This document shows, one piece after another, positions 62,130-64,000 of a stretch of DNA of 64,000 nucleotides. Source of the DNA: CAYFVR01 sp046541515 (GTDB lineage Bacteria; Desulfobacterota; Desulfobacteria; Desulfobacterales; Desulfococcaceae); NCBI GenBank assembly GCA_046541515.1, contig JBKHDD010000006.1, positions 1-64,000 of the forward strand. Direction: 5' to 3'. The notes below the pieces were generated by a model. The model worked only from the letters and a program-made list of their open reading frames with translations. It was not told where the DNA came from and made no database searches. Position numbers and translations under genes: made by a program. Each line of letters opens with the position of its first letter. Position 1 is the first letter of the stretch.

Positions 62130-62741
62130 TTATTCCTCCCTTTTTAGGCCCATTCCGATGATAAAAATTTCCGGACTCGCTTTCCGGCTGCTTTGCGGCT
62201 TGAAGATTTTATGCCGGTCGAAATCGGTCTTGATCCGTTTCAAAAATTCTTCGAAATCCGGCCCTTGAAAAATTTTGCAAACCAACGAACCGCCCGGCCC
62301 GAGAACGATTTTGGCCAGCTCAAGCGCCGACTCGGCGAGAACGAAGGAACGAACGGCGTCCACGTTCTTGTTGCCGGTGGTGGCCGGGGCCATGTCGCTA
62401 AGCACGACGTCGAAGGGACCGGACATTGCCTCCCGCGCGTCGGCGTCCGGCTCCAGCAGATCGCCCGTGAGCGTTTGGGCCTGGGCGGGAAGGGACACTT
62501 CCACGGGTTTCAAATCGATCCCCACCACCTTCCCGCCGGGTCCGACCGTTTCCGCCGCGTAGAGCGTCCAGGAGCCCGGCGCGCAGCCGAGGTCCAGCAC
62601 CCGGTCGCCTTTGTGAAGCACGCCGGTTTTCTTCTGGATTTCCTGGAGCTTGTAAACCGAACGGGCCGGGTAGTTGTCCTTTTGGGCTTTCCGGGCGTAA
62701 TGGTCCGCCCAAGACTGCTTTTTCGAAGACCGCCGTTTCAT
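62130..62741 (-). CDS. rlmE: RlmE (FtsJ) 23S rRNA 2'-O-methyltransferase
   Basis: A 203-residue SAM-dependent enzyme that methylates U2552 of 23S rRNA. The K-D-K-E tetrad is visible: Lys in SVYKLQEI, Asp in LSDMAPATTG, Lys in LVCKIFQG and Glu in SRKASPEIFIIG. SAM motif I is VLDLGCAPGSW. ATG 62741 (MKRRSSKKQSW) fits the family start; an earlier ATG extends it without similarity. It is followed by yebC. Ribosome assembly is its role. Confidence 0.92.
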   Translation of the reverse strand: MKRRSSKKQSWADHYARKAQKDNYPARSVYKLQEIQKKTGVLHKGDRVLDLGCAPGSWTLYAAETVGPGGKVVGIDLKPVEVSLPAQAQTLTGDLLEPDADAREAMSGPFDVVLSDMAPATTGNKNVDAVRSFVLAESALELAKIVLGPGGSLVCKIFQGPDFEEFLKRIKTDFDRHKIFKPQSSRKASPEIFIIGMGLKREE

Positions 62742-62883
62742 AACCGCATTGCCTTTGTTCGTCAAGTCGCGGGGTTGGTGCGGAAAAACGCGAGCGTTTT
62801 CCTGTCCGTGCTTTCCAATCATGCCTTTGGAGGAGGTACCCTCGATCCCGGGATTTCAGTACGGCAGATCCCCTGAAACCGGT

Positions 62884-63942
62884 TCAGCTCGCGTGGTCCA
62901 TCTTTTCCCACCAGGCCTCGACTTCCGCAAGGGAATCCATCTGAAAGATTTCAGCGGCGAAACGGTCCAGGAGTTGGTCGTCAGCCTTCGAAAAATGCCG
63001 CTGGATCGCATTTGGGACGCTTCCAAACTTCGAAGCCATCAGCGTATTCAGGAGTCCAAGTTTGCCTTCTATTTTACCTTCTATTTTGCCCTTGTGGATA
63101 CCTTCCAACAGTCCTTCTTTTTTTCCTTCCTTTATGCCTTCCTGCCGAATCCGTTCCGCAGTGCTCATGGCCATCCTCCTTATTCTTTCATTGCCGAGGC
63201 GGCGGGTTTCTTTTTCAATCTTTTGCTTGGCGATCTCTGCGTCATCGTCCCTTCCGTAATATCCGTAACGAAGCGCCCACCGAAGATAATCCATCAAGAT
63301 GGATTCGTCTCCCTTCGAAAGTAGTTCGGCGGCTTCTCCGAAGCGCTCCCAAAAATCATCGTCCCAGATGTGCCGGAACAGGTAGAGGCGAACCCGGACT
63401 CGGGCCTCTTTCCCAAACGCGGAGAGCTTGTCGGGAAGGGCGCCGAGATCGAACAGGTGGTAGCGGAAATCCGGGATGAAACCGGCGAGATCATCCGGCG
63501 CTTCCACCATTTCCCGAAACTGGGTCGGCGCTTTCCACGGCTGCTTGCCGTGATACAGCACCATGGGAAGAACGGCCGGGAGATGAGCCGCCTTGGGATT
63601 TTGTTTCCGGAAATCCATCCAGATGTTCAAAATATACTGCAAAAACCGAAAGGCCATCCACGGGTCCGGGCCGCTCTGGTGCTCGAATAGCAAATAAATG
63701 AACGCCGGCTTGTCCTTCAGCCGGGTTTCAAAAACCAAATCGGCGTGGCGGTCTTTCAGCGCTTCGTCCACAAAGTTGCGGTTGACGGGTTTCAAATGCC
63801 GGAGGTCCAAGTGGCGCAGGACGTCCTCGGGAAGTGAATCCTGAAAAAACGGCCGGGCGATCTCCGGATCTCCCAGCGCCGATTTGAAGGCGGCGTCGTG
63901 GGGATTCTTGATGAACTCCTTGTCGTCTTCGTAATGAATCAT
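62884..63942 (-). CDS. Rpn-family recombination-promoting nuclease
   Basis: A 352-residue protein of the Rpn/Transposase_31 family (PD-(D/E)XK nuclease). The N-terminal nuclease core has KNPHDAAFKSALGDPEIARPFF, the acidic strand RHADLVFETRL and the FEHQS (Glu-x-Gln) motif. After a helical middle comes a repetitive EGIKEGKKEGLLEGIHKGKIEGKIEGK-type region near residue 265-295 (quoted in short pieces: KEGKKEGLLEG, KGKIEGKIEG). This is the usual site of length variation. Rpn proteins make DNA breaks that raise recombination. No ribosome site is obvious before ATG 63942. The last 58 bases of the window show no gene. Confidence 0.88.
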   Translation of the reverse strand: MIHYEDDKEFIKNPHDAAFKSALGDPEIARPFFQDSLPEDVLRHLDLRHLKPVNRNFVDEALKDRHADLVFETRLKDKPAFIYLLFEHQSGPDPWMAFRFLQYILNIWMDFRKQNPKAAHLPAVLPMVLYHGKQPWKAPTQFREMVEAPDDLAGFIPDFRYHLFDLGALPDKLSAFGKEARVRVRLYLFRHIWDDDFWERFGEAAELLSKGDESILMDYLRWALRYGYYGRDDDAEIAKQKIEKETRRLGNERIRRMAMSTAERIRQEGIKEGKKEGLLEGIHKGKIEGKIEGKLGLLNTLMASKFGSVPNAIQRHFSKADDQLLDRFAAEIFQMDSLAEVEAWWEKMDHAS

Positions 63943-64000
63943 GCGGGCGTCTCTTGGTCTGCTCGAATCGGCGGCCGGTTCCGTTGTTGGCCCGCCATCG

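Overview
This is a high-GC, gene-dense window. It appears to come from a Gram-negative bacterium with a deltaproteobacterial/Desulfobacterota flavour. Evidence for an outer membrane is LolA, Lgt and several lipobox-bearing lipoproteins. The lineage hint rests on a TIGR02270 HEAT-repeat protein, the PrkA/DUF444/SpoVR operon and a large FG-GAP/Ig/dockerin surface protein. I cannot place it below phylum level from sequence alone. I see no rRNA, tRNA, CRISPR array or transposase gene.

Region by region. (1) 1-2.2 kb is a small AT-richer scar: the end of a HEAT-repeat gene, a 102-bp MITE-like element with target duplications, a frameshifted DUF4258 toxin with an intact YgiT-type zinc-finger antitoxin, and a VapB-like antitoxin followed by only the tail of its VapC toxin. 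(2) 2.3-14.4 kb is an envelope/signalling locus: a TPR-CsgG lipoprotein, an 8-domain Ig-like lipoprotein, a secreted trypsin-like protease, a Ser/Thr kinase with a PEGA tail, a redoxin-like/TPR/CsgG fusion whose CxxC is lost, another CsgG-like lipoprotein, a double-FHA protein, a PP2C phosphatase and a LysM-TPR lipoprotein. (3) 14.4-22.8 kb holds an isochorismatase-fold hydrolase and a four-gene operon prkA - DUF444 - spoVR - second prkA-like gene. (4) 23-41.1 kb is a glycogen block (phosphorylase, synthase, branching enzyme, fused debranching enzyme) split by a 7.1-kb gene for a secreted propeller/Ig/dockerin protein.

(5) 41.2-45.7 kb carries housekeeping genes: a cyclophilin, an M24 peptidase, a DksA-type protein without a zinc finger, and cysS. 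(6) 45.9-51.7 kb is a Tro/Mnt-type metal import locus: a DtxR-family repressor, then troA-like and troBCD-like genes behind a strong promoter whose -10 sits at the centre of a perfect inverted repeat. Both permeases carry DtxR-like C-terminal tails. (7) 51.7-55.8 kb (minus strand) has lgt, a lipoamide-dehydrogenase-like flavoprotein, an AlbA_2/GHKL ATP-binding regulator and an XRE regulator. (8) 56.1-61.2 kb (plus strand) has trxC, two unknown genes, a transglutaminase-like gene, a DUF4826-like gene, lolA and nadA, ending at a long bidirectional terminator. (9) 61.4-63.9 kb (minus strand) has rlmE-yebC and an Rpn-family nuclease.

Themes: two Ser/Thr phosphorylation modules of different types (Hanks-type kinase/PP2C/FHA, and PrkA) lie close together; carbon storage sits beside the PrkA stress operon; and the metal-uptake locus appears self-regulated. 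The best candidates for undescribed biology are the kinase/CsgG envelope locus and the metal transporter with built-in DtxR-like domains.
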